Below are positions 28,196-36,298 of a DNA stretch of 64,000 nt, one piece after another (positions within the stretch are counted from its first letter, which is position 1; each line of letters opens with the position of its first letter). The stretch is taken from positions 1 to 64,000 of the forward strand of contig NZ_FUYF01000003.1 in assembly GCF_900167555.1 (NCBI RefSeq). The letters are read 5' to 3'. The notes under the pieces are model-generated. The model had not been told where the DNA came from, searched no databases, and was given only the letters and a program-made list of their open reading frames with translations. The stretch is from Gemmiger formicilis. Lineage in GTDB: Bacteria > Bacillota > Clostridia > Oscillospirales > Ruminococcaceae. A program made the translations under genes and the position numbers.

Positions 28196-30034
28196 TTGAA
28201 TCCCATCCAAACTGATCCCAATCCGAAAAACGATAGCATCACCGACCCCCCGGAGATGACCCCTGTAACGCGCTTTTCTCACTCATCGCAGGAAAAAAAG
28301 CGCAGCGATAACCGCCGCAAGGCAGCCCGTTACATGCAGGATCTGCACCGCCGCAACACTGTCGGCGATATGCTGTACATGGTCGGCTTCTGGGTCGAGT
28401 ATGTTTTTGTCTGCGTAGGCCGCAGAGTGGGGGCTGTTGTGCGCGGCATCGGTGATACCGTGCTGAATCTGCTGCTCATTGTCCTGCGCCCGATTCTGAT
28501 CGGTATTATCACGCTGATTGAGGACCTGACCAGCCCGTTCGTGCGGATGGCCTCGGGCATCCGTCATATCCGCGACATCCCCGATACCCTCGTGGAGAGC
28601 GAGGATGGAGATGTGCGCCGTGCCAAGAAAAAATACCTTGCCAGCGGCATCCGAAAATACTCCATCGTTGTCTGGAACGCTATCACTTACATACTCCCGG
28701 CAGTTGCCGCAGCGGGGCTTGTGGTCCTGGTGCGCAGCGGGCTGGGGCTGCGCTTTGTGCTGAATGTGCAGGTGAACGGCGAGAACGTCGGTTACGTGGA
28801 GAGCGAGCAGGTGTTTGAAAATGCCCGTGAGGACGTGCAGTCCCGTATCAACACGGCCAAGCGTATGCTGCAGGCCTCCGGCTCTGCGGTGGAGGACACA
28901 AGCTGGGATGTCTACCCGACCTACTCGCTTTCCATCGGCAACCAGACGATGACCGAGAGCGAGATCGCCAACGCCATCCTGCGCACTGCCAGTGATGAGA
29001 TCATCAACGGCACGGCTGTCTACGTAGACGATCAGTTGCTCTACGTCACCACCGAGGGCGACCACCTGCGCAGCTATCTGGAAAACATCAAGGCACCGTT
29101 TGAAAATGCGATGGACAGCAGCGTCTACACGGCGTTTGCCCACAACATCCGCCTCGTGGACGGCGTCTATCTGCAGGAGTCTGTCAGCTCCTATGCGGAC
29201 GTCATCAACGCCCTGACCGAGGGCGGCGGCATCCACACCTACACAGCCGTAGACGGCGACACCGTCGAGAGCGTCGTCAACACCACTGGCGTTTCGTTTG
29301 ACTCTCTGGCGCAGATGAACCCCGAACTGCTGACGCTCGACCAGGAGGTCCCTGCGGGCACGGTCATCACCACCGGTGCATCCTCGGCAGAGCTCATCAA
29401 GGTCAAGGTCGTCCGCCGCGACACCGAAACTGTCGCCATCCCGTTCGACACCCAGAACACCGAGTCCGACCAGTATGACTTCGGCAAGGTCGTGACCCTG
29501 CAGGAGGGTGCAGACGGCTCCGAGGAGATCACCTACGAGACGACGATGATCGACGGCGCGGTCACGGACCGCCAGGCCGTGGCCTACAATGTGCTGCAGG
29601 CCCCGACCCCGGAAATCACCGTCACCGGCACAAAGCTGAAGAACGGCATGATTGCCAAGGTCGGCTCCGGCTCCTTCATCTGGCCTGTGCCGAATTACAA
29701 GTACGTCAGCCGCTGGATGGGCAACGGCCACCGCGGCGCGGACATCTGCGCCGCCTACGGCACGCCGATTCTGGCCTCCGACTCCGGCACGATCATTGCC
29801 GCAGGCTGGCATTATTCCTACGGCAACTATGTGGAGATCGACCACGGCAACGGCTACAAGACGCTGTACGGTCACATGTCCAGCATCGCTGTTTCTCAGG
29901 GACAGGCCGTCACACAGGGGCAGGTCATCGGCTATGTCGGCTCCACGGGCAACTCCACCGGCAACCACTGCCACTTTGAGATGTCCTATAACGGCGCGCT
30001 GTTCAGCGCCTATTCGCTGTTCTCGGGTATGTGA
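28196..30034 (+). CDS. Membrane-anchored M23 peptidase with LysM and G5-like domains
   Basis: The frame is open from 27815, but TTG 28196 behind AAAGGAG is the likely start, giving 612 residues. A hydrophilic N-terminus with basic patches is followed by a long hydrophobic segment (about 60-110) and a clear TM helix (about 158-182). The outer part has a LysM-like repeat (TYTAVDGDTVESVVNTTG, about 350-395) and a G5-like region (LIKVKVVRRDTETVAIPF). A C-terminal M23 domain has GHRGADICAAYGTPI and HCHFEM. M23 enzymes cut peptidoglycan cross-links, and the domain set suggests a role in wall remodelling during growth or division. The M23 metal ligands (HxxxD, HxH) appear intact. Confidence 0.88.
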   Translation: MNPIQTDPNPKNDSITDPPEMTPVTRFSHSSQEKKRSDNRRKAARYMQDLHRRNTVGDMLYMVGFWVEYVFVCVGRRVGAVVRGIGDTVLNLLLIVLRPILIGIITLIEDLTSPFVRMASGIRHIRDIPDTLVESEDGDVRRAKKKYLASGIRKYSIVVWNAITYILPAVAAAGLVVLVRSGLGLRFVLNVQVNGENVGYVESEQVFENAREDVQSRINTAKRMLQASGSAVEDTSWDVYPTYSLSIGNQTMTESEIANAILRTASDEIINGTAVYVDDQLLYVTTEGDHLRSYLENIKAPFENAMDSSVYTAFAHNIRLVDGVYLQESVSSYADVINALTEGGGIHTYTAVDGDTVESVVNTTGVSFDSLAQMNPELLTLDQEVPAGTVITTGASSAELIKVKVVRRDTETVAIPFDTQNTESDQYDFGKVVTLQEGADGSEEITYETTMIDGAVTDRQAVAYNVLQAPTPEITVTGTKLKNGMIAKVGSGSFIWPVPNYKYVSRWMGNGHRGADICAAYGTPILASDSGTIIAAGWHYSYGNYVEIDHGNGYKTLYGHMSSIAVSQGQAVTQGQVIGYVGSTGNSTGNHCHFEMSYNGALFSAYSLFSGM

Positions 30035-30112
30035 TTTCCGGCGAAATTACGGTGCATGGTCAACATATCTTGTGCTGTTTCACAAAAATTTTGCAATTGC
30101 AGGGGACAGGCC

Positions 30113-30141
30113 TTTTCAATTAACGCAAAATGTTGTATAAT
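30113..30141 (+). promoter_or_regulatory. Probable promoter for murA
   Basis: TTTTCA (30113-30118), 17 bases, TATAAT (30136-30141). The -35 is weak but the -10 is exact. The leader to the TTG start is about 70 bases. Confidence 0.68.
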
Positions 30142-30217
30142 CTTAGAAAGTGTGTACTATAGGTCGGCCCTGTACAGAGGGTATACGAGCCGATTACCGC
30201 ACAAAGGAGAGCTACAC

Positions 30218-31501
30218 TTGGAAAAATACGTTATTCGCGGAGGGAAGCCGCTTGTTGGCGATGTCAACATTGGCGGCGCAAAGAACGCCGCGGTTGCCAT
30301 ACTCCCGGCCACGATCCTGGCCGGTGGGAAGTGCCTGATTGAAAACCTGCCCTGTATCAGTGACGTCATGGCGTCGCTGCAGATCTTGAGCGAGCTGGGT
30401 GCGAGCATCCGCATGGTCAGCCGCAGCACCTATGAAATTGACACGTCGCATCTGGACAGCACAGAGGTATCCAATGAGCTGTCCCGCCAGATGCGCGCAA
30501 GCTACTACTTCCTCGGCGCATTGCTGGGCCGCTTTGGTTCCGGTCAGGTCGCCATGCCGGGCGGCTGCAATCTGGGCCCGCGCCCGATTGACCAGCACCT
30601 GAAAGCCTTCACCGCCTTTGGTGCGGAGGATTCCGTGGAGTACGGTCAGATCCACGTCAGGTCGGAGCATCTGGTCGGCGGGCATGTCTTTTTTGACACG
30701 GTCTCCGTCGGTGCCACGATGAACGCCATGCTGGCCGCCGTCCTGGCCGAGGGCACGACGATTCTTGAAAATGTAGCCCGTGAGCCGCACATTGTCGATC
30801 TGGCCAATTTCCTGAATATGATGGGCGCAGACGTACACGGCGCCGGTACCGACGTCATCAAGATCCACGGCGTCAAGGAGATGCACGGCTGCAACTACTC
30901 CATCATTCCCGACCAGATCGAGGCCGGCAGCTATATGGTGGCCGCCGCTATCACGAAGGGCGACATCACGCTGCACAACGTCATCCCGAAGCACATGGAG
31001 CCCATCACCGCCAAGCTGCGCGCGGCTGGCTGCGAGGTGGAGGAATTCGACGACGCACTGCGCATCCGGCGCACCGGCGAGCTGAAACCGCTCAAGCTCA
31101 AGACGATGCCGCACCCCGGCTTTCCCACGGATATGCAGCCGCTGATGACTGCGCTGCTGACGCTGGCGAAGGGAACCTCCATCGTGACCGAGGGCATCTG
31201 GGAAAACCGTTTCCGCTATGTGGACGAGCTGATCCACATGGGCGCAAACATCCAGGTCGACGGCCAGGTCGCTGTCATTGAAGGCGTGAAGGTGCTGCAC
31301 CCCGCGCCGCTGCGCGCTACCGACCTGCGCGCCGGTGCCGCCATGGTCATGGCTGCTCTGGCCGCCAACGGCGTGAGCGAGGTCGACGAGACCATCCACA
31401 TTGAGCGCGGCTACGAGAACATCGTAGAAAAGCTGCAGGCCCTGGGCGCGGACATCCGCCGCGTCGAGATTCCGGCCAATGCAGTGAGCCGGGCAATCTA
31501 A
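30218..31501 (+). CDS. murA: UDP-N-acetylglucosamine 1-carboxyvinyltransferase
   Basis: The 427-residue enzyme transfers enolpyruvate from PEP to UDP-GlcNAc, the first committed step of peptidoglycan synthesis. The catalytic cysteine is in MPGGCNLGPRPIDQHL (about residue 117), so this form should be fosfomycin-sensitive in principle. GGAKNAAVAILPATIL at the N-terminus is a family signature. TTG 30218 behind AAAGGAGAG is the start; the longer frame upstream lacks similarity. A terminator follows at 31510, so murA is a single-gene unit. Confidence 0.95.
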   Translation: MEKYVIRGGKPLVGDVNIGGAKNAAVAILPATILAGGKCLIENLPCISDVMASLQILSELGASIRMVSRSTYEIDTSHLDSTEVSNELSRQMRASYYFLGALLGRFGSGQVAMPGGCNLGPRPIDQHLKAFTAFGAEDSVEYGQIHVRSEHLVGGHVFFDTVSVGATMNAMLAAVLAEGTTILENVAREPHIVDLANFLNMMGADVHGAGTDVIKIHGVKEMHGCNYSIIPDQIEAGSYMVAAAITKGDITLHNVIPKHMEPITAKLRAAGCEVEEFDDALRIRRTGELKPLKLKTMPHPGFPTDMQPLMTALLTLAKGTSIVTEGIWENRFRYVDELIHMGANIQVDGQVAVIEGVKVLHPAPLRATDLRAGAAMVMAALAANGVSEVDETIHIERGYENIVEKLQALGADIRRVEIPANAVSRAI

Positions 31502-31509
31502 AAGGACCC

Positions 31510-31540
31510 TTGGGCCGCTGACCGGGCGGCCCAATTTTTA
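31510..31540 (+). terminator. Terminator after murA
   Basis: TTGGGCCGC and GCGGCCCAA with a 7-base loop followed by TTTTTA. Confidence 0.9.
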
Positions 31541-31562
31541 TGGAAAGCGTTAGGATAAACGA

Positions 31563-32351
31563 ATGGCCTATTTTACCACCCTGTATTCCGGCTCCTCCGG
31601 CAACTGCGCGCTGATCCGCAGCGAGGACAAGTATCTGCTGATCGACATGGGCAAGAGCTGCCGCACAACTTTGACCGCGCTGAAATCCCTGGGCCTGGCG
31701 GTCAGCGACTGCGTTGGCATCCTCATCACGCACGAGCACTCCGACCACGTCTCGGGACTGGACACCTTTTTGAAAAAGCACCCCGTCCCGCTGTACGGCT
31801 GCGCCGATACACTGGATACGCTGGCCTCCCGCGGCACGATCCCGCCCGCGGTGGAGGCAATCCCCGTGGACGGGCAGACGCTGGAAATCGGCAGCTTCAC
31901 GGTGACGAGCTTTCCCACCAGCCATGATGTGCCCTGCTGCGGCTACCGCATTCGCACACCGGAAGGCCGCGTCATGGCGTTCGCCACCGACCTCGGCTAC
32001 CTGACGCCCGTTGTACAGGACAACCTGATGGGCTGCGATCTCGTCGCGCTGGAGGCCAACTATGACGCATTCAGCCTGCACGGCGGGCCGTACCCGTATT
32101 ATTTGAAGGTGCGCATTGCCAGTGACCGCGGCCATCTGGACAACAAGGCCTGCGCGGCGGAGATTCTGGACCTGATCCAGGACGGCTGCAAAAAGTTTGC
32201 GCTCTGCCATCTGAGCCAGACAAACAACTCGCCGGAGCTGGTCATGACCACCGTCTATAACGTGCTGCTGGCCGCGGGCATCCAGCCCGGGCGGGACGTG
32301 CTGATCCAGACCCAGTCCCGCAGCGAGGTCAGCCCGTACATTGAATTTTGA
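31563..32351 (+). CDS. walJ: WalJ/YycJ-type metallo-beta-lactamase-fold hydrolase
   Basis: This 262-residue MBL-fold protein starts with the family signature YFTTLYSGSSGNCALI and carries the metal motif THEHSDHVSG near residue 58. In Bacillus, YycJ sits by the WalRK genes and is linked to wall metabolism and DNA repair, possibly as a nuclease. No WalRK genes are seen here. It is followed after 12 bases by rlmH; walJ and rlmH share a neighbourhood in many Firmicutes. Confidence 0.88.
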   Translation: MAYFTTLYSGSSGNCALIRSEDKYLLIDMGKSCRTTLTALKSLGLAVSDCVGILITHEHSDHVSGLDTFLKKHPVPLYGCADTLDTLASRGTIPPAVEAIPVDGQTLEIGSFTVTSFPTSHDVPCCGYRIRTPEGRVMAFATDLGYLTPVVQDNLMGCDLVALEANYDAFSLHGGPYPYYLKVRIASDRGHLDNKACAAEILDLIQDGCKKFALCHLSQTNNSPELVMTTVYNVLLAAGIQPGRDVLIQTQSRSEVSPYIEF

Positions 32352-32363
32352 GCGAGGGAGTCT

Positions 32364-32849
32364 ATGCAGAATATTGATTTGATTGCCATTGGCAAGATGA
32401 ACGCCGCCTACTTTGCGCAGGGCGTGGCCGAATACCAGAAGCGCCTCGGCGGCTTCTGCAATTTCCGCATTATCGAATTGCCCGAGGCGCAGATTGCCGA
32501 CAAGAACGCCAGCGACAGGCAGATTGCCAAGGCGCTGCAAAAGGAGGGGGAGGCCATCCTGGCCAGCGTGCGCAAGGGTGCGTACCTCGTTGCGCTTTGT
32601 GTCGAGGGCAAGCAGGTATCCAGTGAGGATCTGGCGGCTATGATTGCAGACCGCGCCATGAGCGGCGCAGGGGATATGGCCTTTGTCATCGGCTCCTCCC
32701 ACGGGCTGGACGACAGCGTCAAGCGCACCGCACAGGCCCGCATCAGCCTGGGACGCATCACGCTGCCGCACCAGCTGGCGCGTCTTGTTTTGACCGAACA
32801 GCTCTACCGCGCCTGCACGATCAACGCGGGAATGAAGTACCACAAGTAA
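32364..32849 (+). CDS. rlmH: 23S rRNA (pseudouridine-1915-N3) methyltransferase RlmH
   Basis: The 161-residue SPOUT methyltransferase modifies helix 69 of 23S rRNA. Signatures are YLVALCVEGKQVSSEDLA, FVIGSSHGLDDSV and the C-terminal LPHQLARLVLTEQLYRA. The final HK of NAGMKYHK matches the conserved YHK end. Start ATG 32364, behind GAGGGAG, 12 bases after walJ. Confidence 0.95.
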   Translation: MQNIDLIAIGKMNAAYFAQGVAEYQKRLGGFCNFRIIELPEAQIADKNASDRQIAKALQKEGEAILASVRKGAYLVALCVEGKQVSSEDLAAMIADRAMSGAGDMAFVIGSSHGLDDSVKRTAQARISLGRITLPHQLARLVLTEQLYRACTINAGMKYHK

Positions 32850-32867
32850 GAAACGCTTTGCCGAATA

Positions 32868-32962
32868 GGTAGGGGCGGATTCCATATCCACCTGCGGACG
32901 TTTTCGCCGCTGCAAGCGGAAAATTTCACCCCTGTAGGGGCCGATGCTCGCATCGGCCCGCA
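32868..32962. repeat. Two family A palindromic repeats
   Basis: GTAGGGGCGGATTCCATATCC (broken at 32869-32889) followed by CACCTGCGG is one unit, and GTAGGGGCCGATGC-TCGCATCGGCCCGC (32934-32960) another. They fill the gap between rlmH and the terminator; no other feature was seen there. Confidence 0.8.
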
Positions 32963-32975
32963 AATCACCGCCAAC

Positions 32976-33020
32976 AAAAAATGCCCCGCATGGAGTTTGC
33001 ATCTCCATGCGGGGCGTTTT
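32976..33020. terminator. Bidirectional terminator between rlmH and the hydrogenase gene
   Basis: AAAAAATGCCCCGCATGGAG and CTCCATGCGGGGCGTTTT form a long stem with A and T runs on opposite sides, serving both convergent genes. Confidence 0.92.
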
Positions 33021-33041
33021 CATTTATAAAGCATTTATAAA

Positions 33042-34565
33042 TTAGTAGTGCAGCAGATCCAGAGAATCCTGATACGGGGTCTCGGTGGCAACCTTCATGG
33101 CGGCCTCGTTCTTGTACTTGTTCAGCATAGCCACACTCTTGGCGGGGTCAGCCAGCGTACCGGCACCAGCAATGCAGCCGCCCGGGCAGGCCATGCCTTC
33201 CAGCAGGTAGCCGTTGTACTTGCCGGCCTTGGCCATCATCATCATCTTCTTGCAGTCGGCCAGACCCTGGGCGCTCATGACCTTGACCTCGCGGTCCGGG
33301 TCCATCTTCTTGATGGCGTTGACAACCGCCTGGGCGACACCGCCGGAGGCAGCAAAGCCGCGGGCGTCGGCGCTGGCGCTGTTGAAGGAATCCTCCGGGT
33401 TGTCCGGCAGGTCGGCAAAGTTGACGGCCTTGGCCTCAAACAGACCCATCAGCTCCTCGAAGGTCAGGACGAAGTCGACCTCACTGCGGACGGAACGGCG
33501 GCTGGCCTCCAGCTTTTTGGCGGCGCAGGGGCCGATAAAGCAGATACGGGCGTTGGGCTTTTCCTTCTTGATGAGGCGGGCGGTCAGGACCATGGGGGTC
33601 ATGGCCATGCTGATGCACTCGGCCTGCTGGGGGAACAGCTTCTTAGCCATCACGCTCCACGCAGGGCAGCAGGACGTACCCATGAACGGGATCTTGGCGG
33701 GAACCTCTTCCATGAAGTCCTTCGCCTCGTCGATGGTGCACAGGTCGGCACCGATGGCGACCTCGGCCACATCGGCAAAGCCCAGCAGACGCATGGCCTC
33801 CTTCAGCTTGGAGGGGGTCATGCCGGGGAACTGGTTGATGAAGGCGGGGGCCACGATGGCAACGACCTCATCACCGCGCTTGATGGACTGGATCAGCTGG
33901 AAGATCTGGCCCTTGTCAACGATAGCGCCGAACGGGCAGTTGACCAGGCACATGCCGCAGGAAACGCACTTATCGTAATCGATCTCGGCACGGCCATGCT
34001 CGTCGGAGTGGATGGCACCCATGCCGCAGGCCGCGGCGCAGGGGCGCTCGGTCTTGACGATGGCGCTGTAAGGGCAGCTGTTGACGCAGCGGCCGCACTT
34101 GACGCAGAGGCTCTGGTCAATGTGGCTCTTGCCGTTGCGGAAGCTGATGGCGTGCTTCGGGCAGACCTCCTGGCAGGGGTGCGCCAGGCAGCCCTGGCAC
34201 ATGGCCGTGACCTTGATGACCTTCTCCGGGCAGGCGTTGCAGGCAAATTTGATGACATTGATCAGCGGCGGCTCGTAGTACTTGTCTGCAATGACGCTGT
34301 GCTCCAGACCCTCGCTGGCGGGCACGCTCTCATCCAGCGGACGCAGGGACATGCCCATGGCCAGACGGACGCGCTCGGAGATGATGGCTCTCTCCAGGAA
34401 GATGCTGCTGCGCAGAGATTTTTCCTCACCGGGAATGATCTTGAAGGGCAGCTCACGCATCAGCTTTTCGTAGTCGGAAAGCTCGTTGACCTCATAGGCC
34501 ATGCGGGCAACCTCAGTGAACACCTTGCGACGGATATCCGTTACGGGGGTGTAAATGCCTCTCAT
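33042..34565 (-). CDS. Group-B-type [FeFe] hydrogenase (4Fe-4S ferredoxin-fused)
   Basis: The 507-residue cytosolic protein carries the H-cluster motifs TSCCPAW (about 296-302), IGPCAAKKLE (near 345) and EGMACPGGCIAGAG (near 453). The Ala in TSCCPAW and the form of motif 2 fit group B (M2) enzymes rather than classical group A. The N-terminal half has cysteine clusters for several [4Fe-4S] centres: CQGC..PCQEVCP, CVKCGRCVNSCP, CVSCGMCLVNCP. It probably exchanges electrons between ferredoxin and protons during fermentation. The upstream frame is open, but ATG 34565 behind AAAGGAGC is the start. The gene has its own promoter and terminator; no maturases are in the window. Confidence 0.9.
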   Translation of the reverse strand: MRGIYTPVTDIRRKVFTEVARMAYEVNELSDYEKLMRELPFKIIPGEEKSLRSSIFLERAIISERVRLAMGMSLRPLDESVPASEGLEHSVIADKYYEPPLINVIKFACNACPEKVIKVTAMCQGCLAHPCQEVCPKHAISFRNGKSHIDQSLCVKCGRCVNSCPYSAIVKTERPCAAACGMGAIHSDEHGRAEIDYDKCVSCGMCLVNCPFGAIVDKGQIFQLIQSIKRGDEVVAIVAPAFINQFPGMTPSKLKEAMRLLGFADVAEVAIGADLCTIDEAKDFMEEVPAKIPFMGTSCCPAWSVMAKKLFPQQAECISMAMTPMVLTARLIKKEKPNARICFIGPCAAKKLEASRRSVRSEVDFVLTFEELMGLFEAKAVNFADLPDNPEDSFNSASADARGFAASGGVAQAVVNAIKKMDPDREVKVMSAQGLADCKKMMMMAKAGKYNGYLLEGMACPGGCIAGAGTLADPAKSVAMLNKYKNEAAMKVATETPYQDSLDLLHY

Positions 34566-34613
34566 TGTAATTGCTCCTTTGTTTTGCTCTGTTTGCTCCA
34601 AAAGTGACGTATC

Positions 34614-34629
34614 AGCGGGTACACCCGCT
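34614..34629. promoter_or_regulatory. Inverted repeat at the hydrogenase start site, candidate operator
   Basis: AGCGGGT-AC-ACCCGCT is a perfect 7-bp inverted repeat. It lies just after the inferred start (about 34632), in the 5' leader. It is not a Rex-type site. Either a repressor site or an mRNA stem is possible. Confidence 0.5.
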
Positions 34630-34638
34630 CCTGTTAAA

Positions 34639-34667
34639 ATTTTACCAAAAATCCATACTTTTTGCAA
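34639..34667 (-). promoter_or_regulatory. Sigma-A promoter for the hydrogenase gene
   Basis: On the minus strand, TTGCAA (34662-34667), 17 bases, TAAAAT (34639-34644). Confidence 0.8.
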
Positions 34668-34767
34668 GAGGGCAGGCAACAAAAAACAGGAAAATCTCTG
34701 TAAAATCCAGAGATTTCCCTGCAGAATGGATGCAATATCTCTTGCGGCGCGGCGGCATCTCCGGCTC

Positions 34768-34796
34768 GCAGGGGCGGATGCAGGCATCCGCCCGCG
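34768..34796. repeat. Family A palindromic repeat
   Basis: GCAGGGGCGGATGC-AG-GCATCCGCCCGC is a near-perfect palindrome between the hydrogenase promoter and the 3' end of mtaB. A degenerate unit (GGTCGATGCAAGCATTGCC) follows. Confidence 0.78.
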
Positions 34797-34860
34797 GGTC
34801 GATGCAAGCATTGCCTCCTACATCGAGCATGAATAACGGCGTTGCAACAATCAATACAAA

Positions 34861-36159
34861 TCAAACGATCTCCGCCCTGCACCGTTTCCCGTCCCAGGCA
34901 CCCAGCGTGACCTCCACAATGTCGCCGGTCTTGTGCCCGGGTGCGCTGACCAGCACAGGCAGGTACTGCTTCGTGTAGCCGGTGAACATTGTGGCGGACA
35001 GCGGCGTTTCCAGCAGCACGCTGGCTTTGCGGCCCTGCATAGCGGCTGCTTCGGCAGCGCGTACCTCCTCCACAGCGGCGGTCATGCGGCGGCTGCGTGC
35101 CTCCTTCTCATGCTCGGGCAGCTGGTCAGCAAAGTCGTAGGCTGCCGTTCCTTCACGGCGGGAGTAGGGGAACACATGCACCTTCAAAAACCTCATTCCC
35201 GTCACAAAGGCCATGCTGGCTTCAAAGTCATCCTCCGTCTCGCCGGGGAAGCCTACGATGACATCTGTGGTAAAGCTGACGTTGTCTGCACCGAATGCCG
35301 CGCGCAGCTTGGCTGCAATATCGGCGTACTGGGCCGTCGTGTAGGGGCGGCGCATGGCGCGCAGCGTCTTGTCACAGCCGCTCTGCAGGCTTAAATGGAA
35401 CTGCGGGCAGAGCTTCTTTACGGCGGCCATGCGGCGTATGTCGTCATCGTGCAGCATGTCGGGGTCAAGGCTGCCCAGCCGGATGCGCTCAATGCCGGGC
35501 ACCTCGGCGGCTTTTTCGATCAGCTCCACCAGGCTCGTGCCGCTGTCGGTGCCGTAGCTCGGCAGGCTGATGGCCGTCAGCACGACTTCCTTATACCCGG
35601 CGTCGGCCAGGCGGCGCAGCTCCTCCAGCACGCTCGCCTCATCGCGGCTGCGCACCGGACCGCGGGCGCGCGGAATAACGCAGTAGGCGCAGCGGCGGTT
35701 GCAGCCGTCCTCGACCTTGACAAAGGCGCGGGTGTGCTCGGCAAACTTATCCATGGGCAGTTCTTCAAAGCGCTCGCCCTTCTCGTGGGGGCGGATGTCG
35801 ACGACGCGCTCTTCCTCACCGTTCAGCACCTTCTGTACGTCGGTCAGAATCGCGTGACGGTTGCCGGAGCCGGTCACAACGTCCGCCTCGGCAATCTCGG
35901 CGGCCTCGTCCGGGAAGGCCTGCGGGTAGCACCCTGTCAGCACGGTCACAGCGCCGGGGTTCTCTCGCTTGGCACGGCGCAGCCATTTGCGGCTCTTCTG
36001 GTCGCCGAAGTTCGTCACGGTGCAGCTGTTGACGATGTAGACATCCGCACCTTCTTCATTGGAGACAACGGTGTAGCCGTTTTCCTCAAACAACTGGGCC
36101 AGCGCGCCCGTTTCATTCTGGTTTACCTTGCAGCCCAAGGTGTAAAAAGTTACCCGCAT
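34861..36159 (-). CDS. mtaB: tRNA t6A37 methylthiotransferase MtaB
   Basis: The 432-residue radical SAM enzyme adds a methylthio group to t6A37 of tRNA. The UPF0004 domain has three cysteines (TLGCKVNQNE, NSCTVTN, LTGCYPQ). The radical SAM motif is CNRRCAYCVIPRARG. A C-terminal TRAM domain ends the protein. CKVNQ near the N-terminus points to MtaB rather than MiaB or RimO. The ATG at 36159 follows AAAGGAATC; the longer upstream frame has no family similarity. It diverges from dacF. Confidence 0.92.
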   Translation of the reverse strand: MRVTFYTLGCKVNQNETGALAQLFEENGYTVVSNEEGADVYIVNSCTVTNFGDQKSRKWLRRAKRENPGAVTVLTGCYPQAFPDEAAEIAEADVVTGSGNRHAILTDVQKVLNGEEERVVDIRPHEKGERFEELPMDKFAEHTRAFVKVEDGCNRRCAYCVIPRARGPVRSRDEASVLEELRRLADAGYKEVVLTAISLPSYGTDSGTSLVELIEKAAEVPGIERIRLGSLDPDMLHDDDIRRMAAVKKLCPQFHLSLQSGCDKTLRAMRRPYTTAQYADIAAKLRAAFGADNVSFTTDVIVGFPGETEDDFEASMAFVTGMRFLKVHVFPYSRREGTAAYDFADQLPEHEKEARSRRMTAAVEEVRAAEAAAMQGRKASVLLETPLSATMFTGYTKQYLPVLVSAPGHKTGDIVEVTLGAWDGKRCRAEIV

Positions 36160-36205
36160 GGTGTACGATTCCTTTGCTTTTATAAATAGTAAACATATAT
36201 GATTC

Positions 36206-36234
36206 ATTATAATAGAATCCGGCCGAAAGCGCAA
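36206..36234 (-). promoter_or_regulatory. Sigma-A promoter for mtaB
   Basis: On the minus strand, TTGCGC (36229-36234), 17 bases, TATAAT (36206-36211). No equally good plus-strand promoter was found for dacF. Confidence 0.8.
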
Positions 36235-36298
36235 TACTAATTCCGCACAGAGCAGCATATCGTAGTACCAAAGCGATTTCCGCCGGAGGTGTGCTGCC

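Noticed and set aside
30056-30217. Upstream extension of the murA frame
   Set aside because: It covers the promoter and leader. The conserved MurA N-terminus begins at TTG 30218.
33042-34811. Longer hydrogenase frame starting at 34811
   Set aside because: The extra 82 codons cross the promoter at 34639-34667 and lie before the inferred transcription start.
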